Shown: positions 16,894 to 26,209, numbered from the stretch's first letter. The stretch: 48,848 nucleotides of DNA from Phreatobacter sp. (GCF_030691135.1 NZ_JAUYFA010000080.1:1-48848), one strand, 5' to 3'. Notes: a model not told the origin generated them from the sequence alone. Made by a program: numbers and translations.

Positions 16894-17358
16894 CTATTCG
16901 TTGCCCATGGCGGAGCGGGTGAAGCGCTGGCGGATGCGTTGCATCAGCATGTCGCGCACCTGGCGGTAGGCGTCGAGCCGCTGCTCGCGGGACCCCTGCG
17001 CCAGGGTCGGGTCGGGGGTCGGCCAGTACTCGACCTCCATGTCATTGGTGCGGGTCAGGTCGAGGGCGGTGTGGTGGGCGTCGGGGGCGAGGGTGACCAC
17101 GAGGTCGAAGTTCAGGCCTTCCCACTCTTCCAGCTCCTCGATCGTCTTCGGCTTGGTCTTTCGGGTGTCGATGCCGATCTCGTCCATCACAGCGTCGACG
17201 AAGGGATCGTGCTCGCCCTTGTGGACGCCGGCGCTCTCGACGAAAACCCGGTTGCCGTGGAAGTACTGCATGATCGCCGCGGCCATGGGTGAACGCACCT
17301 GGTTCATGCCACAGGCGAAGAGCACGGCCTGAGGGTTCTTGCGTCGATCGGAGACCAC
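16894..17358 (-). CDS. Low-molecular-weight protein tyrosine phosphatase / arsenate-reductase-like
   Basis: Predicted 154-residue cytoplasmic protein with the phosphate loop ACGMNQVRS (Cys16, Arg22) and a downstream TPDPT with Asp116 as likely general acid. It starts with GTG one base after the stop of the UPF0262 gene, so translation is probably coupled. It is the last gene of the hisD string. In many relatives infA follows; here a convergent nitronate monooxygenase takes that place. Arsenate reduction and protein dephosphorylation are both possible. Confidence 0.85.
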   Translation of the reverse strand: MVSDRRKNPQAVLFACGMNQVRSPMAAAIMQYFHGNRVFVESAGVHKGEHDPFVDAVMDEIGIDTRKTKPKTIEELEEWEGLNFDLVVTLAPDAHHTALDLTRTNDMEVEYWPTPDPTLAQGSREQRLDAYRQVRDMLMQRIRQRFTRSAMGNE

Positions 17359-17359
17359 C

Positions 17360-17869
17360 TCAGCCCTTCCAGTGCAGGACCGAGACGAGCGTGAACAGTC
17401 GCCGCGCCGTGTCGAAATCGAAGTCGAGCTTCTCCTTCAGCCGCTCGCGCAGGATCTCCGAGCCCTCGTTGTGGAGGCCGCGGCGGGCCATGTCGATGGT
17501 CTCGATCTGCGCCGGAGTGGCGGTGCGGATGGCATCGTAATAGCTGTCGCAGATCATGAAATAGTCCTTCACGATCCGCCTGAAGGGCGTCAGCGACAGG
17601 ATATGGGTGACCACCTGCCGGCCGTCCTGGTGCTTGACGTCGAGGACGAGTTTGCCTTCCGCCAGCGAGATGTGGAGCGCGAAGGGCCCGGTCTCGATCC
17701 CCACCGGACAGAATGAATTCTCCTCGATCAGGTCGTAGATCGCGACGGCGCGCTCGTGCTCGACATCGGGCGAGGAACGGCCGATGGAGGCCTCGTCGAT
17801 GGACACCGCCACCAGGCGCCGGCCCATGATCACCGGGTCGCTGTGGTCCTTCGGCTCCCGATCGGTCAT
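17360..17869 (-). CDS. UPF0262 family protein
   Basis: Predicted 169-residue protein of unknown function, conserved in alphaproteobacteria between hisD and a low-molecular-weight phosphatase, exactly as here. Recognisable segments include [35 protein letters not shown] and [19 protein letters not shown]. There is no signal peptide or membrane segment. The start at 17869 has aggacc upstream. The operon position suggests a housekeeping role, which I cannot specify. Confidence 0.88.
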   Translation of the reverse strand: MTDREPKDHSDPVIMGRRLVAVSIDEASIGRSSPDVEHERAVAIYDLIEENSFCPVGIETGPFALHISLAEGKLVLDVKHQDGRQVVTHILSLTPFRRIVKDYFMICDSYYDAIRTATPAQIETIDMARRGLHNEGSEILRERLKEKLDFDFDTARRLFTLVSVLHWKG

Positions 17870-17894
17870 GGCGGTCCTTTCCTGGCGGGGGCTG

Positions 17895-19199
17895 TCAGTC
17901 CGTGCCGCCGAGATTGAGGCGGATGGAGACGGACCGGGCATGGGCGGAGAGCCCCTCGGCCTCGCCGAGGGCGATGGCCGCGGGCCCGAGGGCGCGCAAC
18001 TGTTCCGGGCCGCATTTCAGCAGCGAGGTGCGCTTCATGAAGTCGAGCACGCCGAGGCCGGAGGAAAAGCGCGCCGAGCGCGCGGTGGGCAGAACGTGGT
18101 TGGAACCGCCGACATAGTCGCCGATCGCCTCGGGCGTATGGCCGCCGAGGAAAATGGCGCCGGCATTGCGGATCTGCGCGGCCAGGCCCTCGGCATCGGC
18201 AGTGATGATCTCGAGATGCTCGGCGGCCAGCCGGTCGGCGAGGGGCACCGCCTCGGCGATGGTCGCCACCTCGATGATGGCGCCGTAGTCGCGCCAGCTG
18301 GCGCCGGCAATGTCCGCCCGCGGCAGGGTGACGAGCTGGCGGGTGACGGCCGCCTCGACGGCGTCGGCGAGGCCGCGGTCATCGGTGATGAGCAGGGACT
18401 GGGCGGCGGTATCATGCTCGGCCTGGGCGAGGAGATCGGCGGCGATCCAGTCGGGATTGGCGGTGCCGTCGGCGATGACCAGCACCTCGGAGGGACCGGC
18501 GATCATGTCGATGCCGACCTTGCCGAAGACCTGGCGCTTGGCGGCGGCGACATAGGCGTTGCCCGGGCCCATGATCTTGGCGACCGGGCGGATGGTCTCG
18601 GTGCCATGGGCGAGGGCGAAGACCGCCTGGGCGCCGCCAACGCGGTAGATCTCGTCGACGCCGGCGAGGCGGGCTGCGGCGAGCACCAGCGGGTTCAGCG
18701 TGCCGCCGGGGGCCGGCACGACCATCACCACGCGCGGGCAGCCCGCGACCTTGGCCGGAAGGGCGTTCATCAGGACCGAGGAAGGATAGGCCGCGGTGCC
18801 GCCGGGGACATAGAGCCCGACCGCCTCGATGGCGGTCCAGCGATAGCCGAGCTCGACCCCGAGCGCGTCGACGAAACGGTCGTCCTGCGGCTTCTGGCGG
18901 GCGTGGTAGGCGCGGATGCGGTCGGCGGCGAGGCGCAGGGCGTCGAGGGTCGCCGGGTCGCAGGCAGCCAGCGCGGTTTCGATCTGCGCCTCGGTGACGC
19001 GCAGGGTCGCCGGGGTCAGCATCAACTTGTCGAACTTGGCGGTATATTCGATCAGGGCTGCGTCGCCGCGCTGGGCGACGTCCTGGCCGATGGTGCGGAC
19101 GACGTCGTTCACCTCTTCCGAGACTTCGCGCTTCATGGCCAGCAGGCCAGCGAAGCGGGTTTCGAAGTCGAGGGCGCTGGTCGAGAGGCGCAGGGGCAT
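17895..19199 (-). CDS. hisD: Histidinol dehydrogenase
   Basis: Predicted 434-residue zinc enzyme for the last two oxidations of histidine synthesis (histidinol to histidine). Full family length. Zinc ligands in AQAEHD (Gln and His) and GDYVGGSNH (Asp), and the catalytic Glu-His in AAEHLEI, are visible; [12 protein letters not shown] and [10 protein letters not shown] are family signatures. The start at 19199 follows a purine-rich ggaaagg; longer frames run into the gene on the other strand. First gene of a three-gene string with UPF0262 and the phosphatase. Confidence 0.95.
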   Translation of the reverse strand: MPLRLSTSALDFETRFAGLLAMKREVSEEVNDVVRTIGQDVAQRGDAALIEYTAKFDKLMLTPATLRVTEAQIETALAACDPATLDALRLAADRIRAYHARQKPQDDRFVDALGVELGYRWTAIEAVGLYVPGGTAAYPSSVLMNALPAKVAGCPRVVMVVPAPGGTLNPLVLAAARLAGVDEIYRVGGAQAVFALAHGTETIRPVAKIMGPGNAYVAAAKRQVFGKVGIDMIAGPSEVLVIADGTANPDWIAADLLAQAEHDTAAQSLLITDDRGLADAVEAAVTRQLVTLPRADIAGASWRDYGAIIEVATIAEAVPLADRLAAEHLEIITADAEGLAAQIRNAGAIFLGGHTPEAIGDYVGGSNHVLPTARSARFSSGLGVLDFMKRTSLLKCGPEQLRALGPAAIALGEAEGLSAHARSVSIRLNLGGTD

Positions 19200-19333
19200 G
19201 GAGGGCCTTTCCGGATGCTTCGAGGCATGGGCGAGGCTCCGCGCCACGTCAAGCCCCGCACCCGGCGCGGACTGCGGGCGGGCCTTGATCCCGGGGCGGG
19301 TCGTCGTCATGGTGCGGCGCCGAGGAGACAGCT

Positions 19334-20125
19334 ATGGATACCAAGTTCCAACCCGGCGCCATGCCGGGCAATATTCCGGAAAATGCCCCGCAGCCGGCGG
19401 ATTTCAAGCCGCTGGAATGGGCCCGCGACCTGCTCAGGACCATCCGGGTCGGGGCGCTCGGCACGCTCGACCGCAATACCGGCCATCCCGTGACGACCCT
19501 GACGACGGTGGCGACGGATACGGACGGCGCGCCGCTGATCCTGATCTCCAACCTCTCCAGTCATACCGCCAACCTCAAGGCCGATGGACGCGCCTCGGTG
19601 CTGCTCTCCCGCACCGGCAAGGGCGATCCGCTGGCCCATCCGCGGCTGACCGTGCTCGGCGCCTTCGCCAGAGTCGAGGATGCGGCGGCGGTGGCGCGTC
19701 TCAAGGCCCGGTTTCTCGCCCGCAATCCCAAGGCGCAGATCTATATCGACTTTCCCGATTTCAGCATCTGGCGGCTGGATGTGGCGGCCGGCCATCTCAA
19801 TGGCGGCTTCGCGCGCGCCGCCGACATCCCCGGCACCGATCTGCTGATCGACATCGCCGGCGCGGAAGGGCTGATCGCCGCCGAGGCCGGGGCCATCGCC
19901 CATATGAACGCGGACCATGCCGACGCCGTCTCGGTCTATGCGACGGTTCTGGCAGGCGAGGAGCCCGGCCCGTGGAAGCTGTCCGGCGCGGATCCGGAGG
20001 GCTTCGACCTCATCGCCGGCGACCGTACGGCGCGGGTGCTCTTTCCGCGGCGGGTCACCACCGGCGAGGATCTGCACAAGGTTCTGGTGCAGATGGTGCG
20101 CGAGGCGCGGTCGAAAGCGGCTTGA
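19334..20125 (+). CDS. HugZ-like pyridoxamine-5'-phosphate-oxidase-fold protein with DUF2470 domain
   Basis: Predicted 263-residue cytoplasmic protein. Residues about 25-165 form the split-barrel flavin/haem-binding fold (LGTLDRNTGHPVTTL, LILISNLSSHTANLKAD, ASVLLSR). Residues about 180-260 are DUF2470, with the typical AHMNADHADAV stretch. HugZ relatives bind or degrade haem, but many family members are uncharacterised. The start has gaggagac upstream. It is divergent from hisD. Confidence 0.82.
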   Translation: MDTKFQPGAMPGNIPENAPQPADFKPLEWARDLLRTIRVGALGTLDRNTGHPVTTLTTVATDTDGAPLILISNLSSHTANLKADGRASVLLSRTGKGDPLAHPRLTVLGAFARVEDAAAVARLKARFLARNPKAQIYIDFPDFSIWRLDVAAGHLNGGFARAADIPGTDLLIDIAGAEGLIAAEAGAIAHMNADHADAVSVYATVLAGEEPGPWKLSGADPEGFDLIAGDRTARVLFPRRVTTGEDLHKVLVQMVREARSKAA

Positions 20126-20142
20126 GGCGGCGCGAACCGGGA

Positions 20143-20330
20143 AAGGCCACACCCTCCCCTCGCTGCGCGAGGAGAGGGGGACTTCGACCTCGCACCTCAA
20201 CAGTCACGTCGCGCCCGGCCCCGCCGTCCGACCGGAGAGCTTCGTGCCCGGCGCCACGGGTTCAGGACAGATGGGACGCCATAGTCCCCCTCTCCTCGCG
20301 TCAGCGAGGGGAGGGTGAGGGTGGGGCCTT
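20143..20330. repeat. Inverted pair of palindromic repeats, family B
   Basis: Left copy 20143-20180 (aaggccacaccctcccctcg..., ending in a G-run) and right copy 20283-20330 are near reverse complements, with inner cores ctcgctgcgcgag and ctcgcgtcagcgag. The outer ends aaggccacaccctc and gagggtggggcctt also match. They occupy the gap between the HugZ-like gene and the tetR gene. The same family is found at 8.68-8.84 kb; the left copy here even shares its gggggacttcgac flank with the right copy there. Confidence 0.7.
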
Positions 20331-20352
20331 CCAGGGTACTGCTCTCGACCCC

Positions 20353-20982
20353 CTACGCGAGATAGCCGCCGAGCACCTGGACAACGATCTCCTCGGCCAG
20401 CTTCTCGCGATGGGCGCGGGTCTCGCCGGGACGTGGCGAATACCAGACCGCCACCCAGTTGATGGCGCCGAGCAGGGTGCGCATGGCAAGGGAGGGGTCG
20501 AGCGCCTTCATCGAGCCATCGGCGGCGCCGGCGGCGAAGGTCCGGCGGAAGGCGTCCTCGTAGCCGCGCCGGAGGTTCATCAGGTCCTCCAGCGTCGCCT
20601 TGTGCTCGGCGCTGGTCTCGCCGAAGCGGTAGAGGTCGACGCCCAGCGTCAGGTTCCGCTGAAAGGCCTGGGTCTCCATCATGCAGAGGATGTGGGCGCG
20701 GGCCATGCGGCGCAGCCGGTCGGCGGCATGGCCGGGGCCGGTCTCGTGCACTCCCGCCTCGCGGATGAGGATGAAGATCGCCCGGCGGAAGACCTCGAAG
20801 AAGAGCTCCGGCTTCGAGCGGAAGTGGTGGTAGACGCGCCCCTTGGTGGCACCGAGCGCGTCGGCGACGTCGTCCATGGAGGTCGCCTCATAGCCGCGCC
20901 GCATGAAACATTCCGCGGCGGCGGCGAGCACCTCCTCGCGCCGGTCCGGTGAGACCAGATCATTGGCAGCCGTGGCCTGCAT
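20353..20982 (-). CDS. TetR-family transcriptional regulator
   Basis: Predicted 209-residue repressor. The helix-turn-helix lies in residues 12-60: RREEVLAAAAECFMRRGYEA, then SMDDVADALGATKGRVYHHF. The C-terminal ligand domain (about 75-205) is typical of regulators of acyl-CoA genes. Ggggagg lies 12 bases before the ATG at 20982 and directly abuts an earlier ATG at 20994, so the first is favoured. It is divergent from the acyl-CoA dehydrogenase operon, with a perfect palindrome between them, and most likely represses both. Confidence 0.88.
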   Translation of the reverse strand: MQATAANDLVSPDRREEVLAAAAECFMRRGYEATSMDDVADALGATKGRVYHHFRSKPELFFEVFRRAIFILIREAGVHETGPGHAADRLRRMARAHILCMMETQAFQRNLTLGVDLYRFGETSAEHKATLEDLMNLRRGYEDAFRRTFAAGAADGSMKALDPSLAMRTLLGAINWVAVWYSPRPGETRAHREKLAEEIVVQVLGGYLA

Positions 20983-21107
20983 GTCTGCCGGCATCCTCCC
21001 CCTCAGGGACCTTTCCGGTTTCCTGATTGTGTCCCCTGGCGTGTTAGCGCCTCTTGCCCTCTGCCGGAAGGGGGACATCCGGCATGGCGACCTGGCCGCC
21101 CAAGGGC

Positions 21108-21136
21108 TCGACAACGGGTCGGCACGCGAACATACT
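21108..21136 (+). promoter_or_regulatory. Predicted sigma-70 promoter of the acyl-CoA operon
   Basis: Tcgaca (21108-21113), 17 bases, catact (21131-21136). The -10 box is the left arm of the palindrome at 21130-21147, so a bound repressor would block it. Transcription would begin near 21143, about 80 bases before the first ATG. Confidence 0.5.
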
Positions 21137-21147
21137 CGGCAGTATGT
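21130..21147. promoter_or_regulatory. Perfect palindrome, probable TetR operator
   Basis: Acatact (21130-21136), spacer cggc, agtatgt (21141-21147), with loosely paired cgcg flanks. It lies in the 241-base divergent region between the TetR gene and the acyl-CoA operon. Spacing and symmetry suit a TetR dimer, and each arm contains a catact that could be the -10 of a promoter in one direction. Confidence 0.65.
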
Positions 21148-21170
21148 CCTCGCGCGAGCGTGGCCGTCAA
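21141..21170 (-). promoter_or_regulatory. Predicted sigma-70 promoter of the tetR gene
   Basis: On the minus strand ttgacg (21170 down to 21165), 18 bases, catact (21146 down to 21141). The -10 is the right arm of the palindrome, mirroring the plus-strand promoter. This would give autorepression together with operon repression. Confidence 0.45.
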
Positions 21171-21223
21171 CGAAGGAAAGACCGGCGGCCCGCAATGCGG
21201 GAGGCTGCCACGGGAGGATGCAG

Positions 21224-22414
21224 ATGGACAGCCTCGACGCTTTCCGGCGCGAGACACGCGCATGGCTCGAAACCAATTGCCCCGTCGAGATGCGGACGCC
21301 TGTCACCGGTGATGACGACATCTGCTGGGGCGGTCGCCGCTGGGTCTTCAAGTCGGAGGCCCAGAAGGTCTGGCTGGAGCGGATGGCGGCACGCGGCTGG
21401 ACCGTGCCGGGCTGGCCGCAGGACTACGGCGGCGGCGGCCTCTCCCACGAGGAGGTGACGATCCTCAAGGAGGAGATGCGGGCCATCGGCGCGCGCTCGC
21501 CGCTGGAGAGCTTCGGCATCTGGATGCTCGGGCCGGCGCTGCTCGCCTTCGGCTCCGAAGCGCAGAAGCAGGAGCACCTGCCGAAGATCGCCCGTGGCGA
21601 GATCCGCTGGTGCCAGGGCTATTCGGAGCCCAATGCCGGATCCGACCTCGCCTCGCTGCAGACCCGTGCCGATGATGGCGGCGACCATTTCGTCGTCACG
21701 GGCTCGAAGATCTGGACGAGCTATGCCGACAAGGCGGACATGATCTTCTGCCTGGTGCGCACGGATTTTTCGGCGCCCAAGCACCTCGGCATTTCCTTCA
21801 TCCTCTTCGACATGACGGCACCGGGCGTGTCGACCAAGCCGATCCTGCTGATCTCTGGCAAGTCGCCGTTCTGCGAGACCTTCTTCGACGGCGTGAAGGT
21901 GCCGAAGGCGAACCTGGTCGGCACGCTGAACCGCGGCTGGGACATCGCCAAATATCTGCTTACCCACGAGCGGGAAATGATCGGCGGCGGTGGCGGCGGC
22001 CTGCTCGGCGGGCGCTCGCCCGGCCAGGTCGCGGCCTCGGAGATCGGCACCGACGGGCAGGGCCGCCTCGCCGATCCCTTCCTGCGCGCCGATGCGGCGC
22101 GGGCAGAGGTCGATGCCCTCGCCTTCGCCGCCACCATGACCCGCTACAAGGATGAGGCGGCCGCGGGCGGCAAGGGCGTCGGCGACAAGTCCTCGGTGCT
22201 GAAATACTATGGCACCGAGCTCAACAAGCGCCGCTACGAGCTTCTGATGCGCGCCGCCGGCCATGAGGGGCTCGAATGGGAGGGCGCCCGCACCCATGAC
22301 GGGGAGCGTCCGCGCGGCTGGCTCCGCACCAAGGCCAATTCGATCGAGGGCGGCACATCCGAGGTGATGCTCGACATCGTCGCCAAGCGCCTCCTGCAAC
22401 TGCCCAACGCCTGA
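21224..22414 (+). CDS. Acyl-CoA dehydrogenase, first of an adjacent pair
   Basis: Predicted 396-residue flavoprotein. The middle domain is clear (WCQGYSEPNAGSDLASL, KIWTSYADKAD, FFDGVKVPKANLVG). The C-terminal domain contains a Gly-rich stretch IGGGGGGLLGG after THERE and ends SIEGGTSEVMLDIV, placing Glu375 where the catalytic glutamate is expected. Gggagg 6 bases upstream sets the start at 21224. It is the first gene of the operon, and a second, shorter acyl-CoA dehydrogenase follows after seven bases. In known heteromeric acyl-CoA dehydrogenases of steroid side-chain catabolism two such genes make one enzyme. Confidence 0.9.
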   Translation: MDSLDAFRRETRAWLETNCPVEMRTPVTGDDDICWGGRRWVFKSEAQKVWLERMAARGWTVPGWPQDYGGGGLSHEEVTILKEEMRAIGARSPLESFGIWMLGPALLAFGSEAQKQEHLPKIARGEIRWCQGYSEPNAGSDLASLQTRADDGGDHFVVTGSKIWTSYADKADMIFCLVRTDFSAPKHLGISFILFDMTAPGVSTKPILLISGKSPFCETFFDGVKVPKANLVGTLNRGWDIAKYLLTHEREMIGGGGGGLLGGRSPGQVAASEIGTDGQGRLADPFLRADAARAEVDALAFAATMTRYKDEAAAGGKGVGDKSSVLKYYGTELNKRRYELLMRAAGHEGLEWEGARTHDGERPRGWLRTKANSIEGGTSEVMLDIVAKRLLQLPNA

Positions 22415-22421
22415 GGCCGCC

Positions 22422-23558
22422 ATGCTGGTACTTAACGACGACCAGATGATGCTGCAGGACGCCGCGCGCGGCTTCGTCACCGACACGGCGCCGGTGGCGG
22501 CGCTGCGCCGGATCCGCGACGAGAAGGTCGCGGAGGGCTTCGACCGCGACCTCTGGCGCGCCATGGCCGCGATGGGCTGGACCGGCATCCTCGTGCCCGA
22601 GGACCAGGGGGGCCTCGGCTTCGGCTTCGTCGGGGCCGGTATCCTTTGCGAGGAGATGGGCCGCACGCTCACCGCCTCGCCCTTCCTGTCGACCGCCATG
22701 ATGGCTGCAACCGCCCTGTCGCGGGCGGGATCGCCGGCGCAGAAGGAGCACTGGCTGCCGGCGATCGTCGCCGGGGACGCCGTCATCGCCACCGCCGTGG
22801 ACGAGGGCCGCCGGCATGATCCCGCCGGCACGGGCATGCGTGCGGAGCGCCACGGCAACGGCTTCCGCCTCACCGGCACCAAGACCTATGTGGTCGACGG
22901 CCAGGCGGCGGATGCCGTGCTGGTGGCGGCGCGGACGGCCGGATCGGCGGGCGAGCCGGGCGGCATCAGCCTGTTCCTGGTCGATGCCAAGGCGAGGGGG
23001 CTCGCCGTCGAGCGACTGGCGACCCTCGATTCGCGCGGCGCGGCGGAACTCACCTTCGACGGCGTGGAAGTGACGGCCGACGACGTGATCGGCGCGGTCG
23101 ATGACGGCCATGGGCTGCTCGAGGTCGTACTCGGCGTCGGCCGCGCCGGCCTTGCCGCCGAGCTCTCCGGCAATGCCCAGGAGAGTTTCACGCGCACCAT
23201 GGCCTATCTCAAGGAGCGCAAGCAGTTCGGCCGCACCATCGGCGCCTTCCAGGCGCTGCAGCACCGCGCGGCGCATCTCTTCTGCGAGGTCGAGATCGCC
23301 AGGTCAGCGGTCCTCGCCGCCCTGCAGGCGCTGGATGCCGATCCCGCCGGCGCCTCCCTCGCCGTTTCGGTCGCCAAGTCGAAGGCGTCGTCGGTGGCGC
23401 GGCTCGCGGCGCAGGAGGCCGTGCAGATGCATGGCGGCATCGGCATGACGGACGCCATCGATATCGGCCTCTTCATGAAGCGGATGCAGGTGGCCTCCAC
23501 CCTCTATGGCGACGCCGATTTCCACGCCGACCGCGTCGCGCTGGCGCGCGGCTTCTGA
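22422..23558 (+). CDS. Acyl-CoA dehydrogenase-like subunit lacking the usual catalytic glutamate
   Basis: Predicted 378-residue protein. The acyl-CoA dehydrogenase fold is kept: N-terminal domain with GWTGILVPEDQGGLGFGF, middle beta domain, and C-terminal KERKQFGRTIGAFQALQH and QMHGGIGMTDAID. The middle domain is degenerate and lacks the usual SGAGSD-type loop, and the end reads STLYGDADFH in place of YEGTSEIQ, so no catalytic glutamate is evident. This matches the non-catalytic or FAD-anchoring partner type of heteromeric enzymes. It is cotranscribed with the preceding gene. Confidence 0.85.
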   Translation: MLVLNDDQMMLQDAARGFVTDTAPVAALRRIRDEKVAEGFDRDLWRAMAAMGWTGILVPEDQGGLGFGFVGAGILCEEMGRTLTASPFLSTAMMAATALSRAGSPAQKEHWLPAIVAGDAVIATAVDEGRRHDPAGTGMRAERHGNGFRLTGTKTYVVDGQAADAVLVAARTAGSAGEPGGISLFLVDAKARGLAVERLATLDSRGAAELTFDGVEVTADDVIGAVDDGHGLLEVVLGVGRAGLAAELSGNAQESFTRTMAYLKERKQFGRTIGAFQALQHRAAHLFCEVEIARSAVLAALQALDADPAGASLAVSVAKSKASSVARLAAQEAVQMHGGIGMTDAIDIGLFMKRMQVASTLYGDADFHADRVALARGF

Positions 23559-23581
23559 CCAGACGACGAGACGAGGACAGC

Positions 23582-24043
23582 ATGGCAGAGCAGGTGACGA
23601 TCGAGGAACTGAAGGGCCGCATCGGCCAGGAGGTCGGCGTGTCGCAATGGTTCGACATTCCGCAGAGCGCCATCGACGCCTTCGCCGACCTCACCCACGA
23701 CCATCAGTTCATCCATATCGACGTGGAGAAGGCGAAGGCGACGCCCTTCGGCGGCACCATCGCCCACGGGTTCCTGACGGTGTCCATACTCTCCGCCATG
23801 GCCTATGACGCGCTGCCCGACATCGCCGGGCGCACCATGGGCGTCAATTACGGCTTCGACCGGCTGCGCATGATGAGCCCGGTCAAGGCGGGCGCGCGCA
23901 TCCGCGGCCGCTTCGTGCTGAAGGCGCTGGACAGCAAGTCGCCGCAGCAGCACCAGCTCACCCATGCCGTGACCGTCGAGATCGAGGGTGCCGAGAAGCC
24001 GGCCCTCGCCGCCGACTGGGTCACGCTCGCCTTCACGAACTGA
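23582..24043 (+). CDS. MaoC-family (R)-enoyl-CoA hydratase
   Basis: Predicted 153-residue single hot-dog protein that adds water to enoyl-CoA. The hydratase-2 signature is present as DLTHDHQFIHID, with Asp40 and His45 as the catalytic pair, then PFGGTIAHGFLT. The usual Asn-Pro in the motif is Gln-Phe here, as in NodN-like members. Gacgaggac upstream suits the start. It sits between the acyl-CoA dehydrogenase pair and an SDR, the next step of the same cycle. Confidence 0.88.
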   Translation: MAEQVTIEELKGRIGQEVGVSQWFDIPQSAIDAFADLTHDHQFIHIDVEKAKATPFGGTIAHGFLTVSILSAMAYDALPDIAGRTMGVNYGFDRLRMMSPVKAGARIRGRFVLKALDSKSPQQHQLTHAVTVEIEGAEKPALAADWVTLAFTN

Positions 24044-24053
24044 GGAACTCCCC

Positions 24054-24983
24054 ATGAGCATTCGTTTCGACGGACGCGTCGCCATCGTCACCGGTGCCGG
24101 CAACGGCCTCGGGCGCTCCCATGCGCTGGGGCTCGCGGCCCGCGGCGCCAAGGTCGTCATCGTCGATTTCGGCGGCGCCCGCGACGGCACCGGCGGCTCG
24201 TCGGAGGCGGCCGATAAGGTCGTGGCCGAAATCAAGGCGGCTGGCGGCGAGGCCATGGCCCATGGCGCCAACGTGGCCGATTTCGCCCAGGTGCAGGACA
24301 TGGTGCAGAAGACCATGGACGCGTGGGGCCGCATCGACATCCTCGTCAACAATGCCGGCATCCTGCGTGACAAGACCTTCACCAAGATGGAGCTCGCCGA
24401 TTTCGAGGCGGTGGTGGACGTGCACCTGATGGGCACGGTCAACTGCACCAAGGCGGTGTGGGACATCATGCGCGCCCAGAACTACGGCCGCATCGTCTTC
24501 ACCTCGTCCTCGTCGGGCCTCTATGGCAATTTCGGCCAGTCCAACTATGGGGCCGCCAAGGCGGCGATGGTCGGCCTGATGAACGTGCTGCATCAGGAGG
24601 GCGCGAAGAACGACATCCGCGTCAACACCCTGGCCCCGACGGCGGCAACCCGCATGACGGAGGAACTGATGACGCCGGAGACGCTGGCGCTGCTGACGCC
24701 GGAATCGATCACGCCCGGCGTCCTCTTCCTGGTCAGCGAGAAGGGCCCGTCGCGGACCATCCTCTGCGCCGGGGCCGGGGCCTTCGCCAGGACGATCATC
24801 TACGAGACCGATGGAATCTGGCTCGACGAGGCCGAGCGGACACCGGAGACGGTCGCCGCCCGCTTCGAGGACATTTCCAACCCCTCGGGCCAGAAGGCGC
24901 TGCAGGGCGCCTTCGAGCAGACCGCCAAATTCGCCATGAAGGCCGCCGCGGGCAAGGGCATCGCCCTGCCGCCGCGCGGCTGA
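24054..24983 (+). CDS. SDR dehydrogenase resembling the peroxisomal multifunctional enzyme type 2 domain
   Basis: Predicted 309-residue NAD(P)-dependent (3R)-hydroxyacyl-CoA dehydrogenase. Cofactor loop TGAGNGLG (13-20), insert [13 protein letters not shown] typical of the MFE-2/HSD17B4 group, NNAG, SSSS (151-154), and the Tyr165-x3-Lys169 pair in SNYGAAKA. About 60 residues longer than ordinary SDRs, with the extra C-terminal part seen in this group. It pairs logically with the MaoC hydratase, which makes R-hydroxyacyl-CoA. Gaggaac upstream of the ATG. Confidence 0.88.
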   Translation: MSIRFDGRVAIVTGAGNGLGRSHALGLAARGAKVVIVDFGGARDGTGGSSEAADKVVAEIKAAGGEAMAHGANVADFAQVQDMVQKTMDAWGRIDILVNNAGILRDKTFTKMELADFEAVVDVHLMGTVNCTKAVWDIMRAQNYGRIVFTSSSSGLYGNFGQSNYGAAKAAMVGLMNVLHQEGAKNDIRVNTLAPTAATRMTEELMTPETLALLTPESITPGVLFLVSEKGPSRTILCAGAGAFARTIIYETDGIWLDEAERTPETVAARFEDISNPSGQKALQGAFEQTAKFAMKAAAGKGIALPPRG

Positions 24984-25018
24984 GCCGTTGCCTTTCAGGA
25001 CCTTTTCAGGAGACACCC

Positions 25019-26209
25019 ATGCGTGAAGCCGTCATCGTATCCACCGCCCGGACGGGCCTGGCGAAGTCCTGGAAGGGCGCCCTCAACAACACCCATGGCG
25101 CCGCCATGGGCGGCCATGCGACGCGCCACGCCATCGAGCGGGCCGGCATCGATCCGGGCGAGGTCGAGGACGTGATCGTCGGCTGCGCCACGCCGGAAGG
25201 CGCCACAGGCGGCAACATCGCCCGCCAGATCGCCCTCTCGGCCGGCTGCCCGATCACCACCTCGGGCATGACGATCAACCGCTTCTGCTCGTCGGGCCTG
25301 CAGACCATCGCCACCGCGGCGCAGAACATCATCGCCGGCGAGGCCGACATCTATGTCGCCGGCGGCGTCGAATCGATCTCGCTGGTGCAGAACCAGGCCA
25401 ACAGGTCGAACTTCCAGGACCCGGCGCTGAAGGCGAAGAAGCCTGAGATCTACTGGTCCATGCTGCAGACGGCCGAGACGGTGGCAAAGCGTTACGGCAT
25501 CTCGCGCGAGCGGCAGGACCAGTATGGCGTCGAGAGCCAGCTGCGGGCCGCCGCCGCCCGCCAGGGCCGCAAGTTCGACCAGGAGATCGTCCCCTTCACG
25601 ACGAAGATGCTGAAGGCCGAGATGAACGACAAGAAGGAGGTCGTGCGCACCTGGGAGGAGGAGGTCGTCCTCTCCGAGGACGAGGGCATCCGCGCCGACA
25701 CGACCTATGAGGGCGTCGCCAAGATCCGCCCGGCCCTTGAGGGCGGCATCATCACCGCCGGCAATGCCAGCCAGTTCTCCGACGGCGCCTCGATGGCGGT
25801 GGTGATGGAGGCCAAGCTCGCCGAGAAGCGCGGCCTCACCCCGCTCGGCATCTTCAAGGGCTTCGCGGTCGCGGGCTGCGAGCCGGACGAGATGGGCATC
25901 GGCCCTGTCTTCGCCGTGCCGAAGCTGCTGAAGCGCGCCGGCATGAAGGTCGAGGACATCGACCTGTGGGAGCTGAACGAGGCCTTCGCCGTGCAGGTGC
26001 TCTACTGCCGCGACACGCTCGGCATCCCGCATGACCGCCTCAACGTCAACGGCGGCGCCATCGCGGTGGGCCATCCCTACGGCGTGTCGGGTGCCCGCCT
26101 CACCGGCCATGCGCTGATCGAGGGCAAGCGCCGCGGCGCCAAGCACGTGGTCGTCACCATGTGCATCGGCGGCGGCATGGGGGCTGCCGGCCTGTTCGAA
26201 GTCGTCTGA
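25019..26209 (+). CDS. Acetyl-CoA acyltransferase (thiolase)
   Basis: Predicted 396-residue thiolase that closes the beta-oxidation cycle. Catalytic residues: Cys90 (NRFCSSGLQ), His352 ([10 protein letters not shown]) and Cys382 (TMCIGGGMG). Full family length; caggagacacc upstream fixes the start. The same operon supplies dehydrogenase, hydratase and hydroxyacyl dehydrogenase, so a complete cycle apart from CoA activation is encoded here. Confidence 0.92.
   Translation: MREAVIVSTARTGLAKSWKGALNNTHGAAMGGHATRHAIERAGIDPGEVEDVIVGCATPEGATGGNIARQIALSAGCPITTSGMTINRFCSSGLQTIATAAQNIIAGEADIYVAGGVESISLVQNQANRSNFQDPALKAKKPEIYWSMLQTAETVAKRYGISRERQDQYGVESQLRAAAARQGRKFDQEIVPFTTKMLKAEMNDKKEVVRTWEEEVVLSEDEGIRADTTYEGVAKIRPALEGGIITAGNASQFSDGASMAVVMEAKLAEKRGLTPLGIFKGFAVAGCEPDEMGIGPVFAVPKLLKRAGMKVEDIDLWELNEAFAVQVLYCRDTLGIPHDRLNVNGGAIAVGHPYGVSGARLTGHALIEGKRRGAKHVVVTMCIGGGMGAAGLFEVV

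Noticed and set aside
17784-19493. 569-codon plus-strand frame over UPF0262 and hisD
   Set aside because: Antisense shadow; no domain pattern, and both opposite genes are certain.
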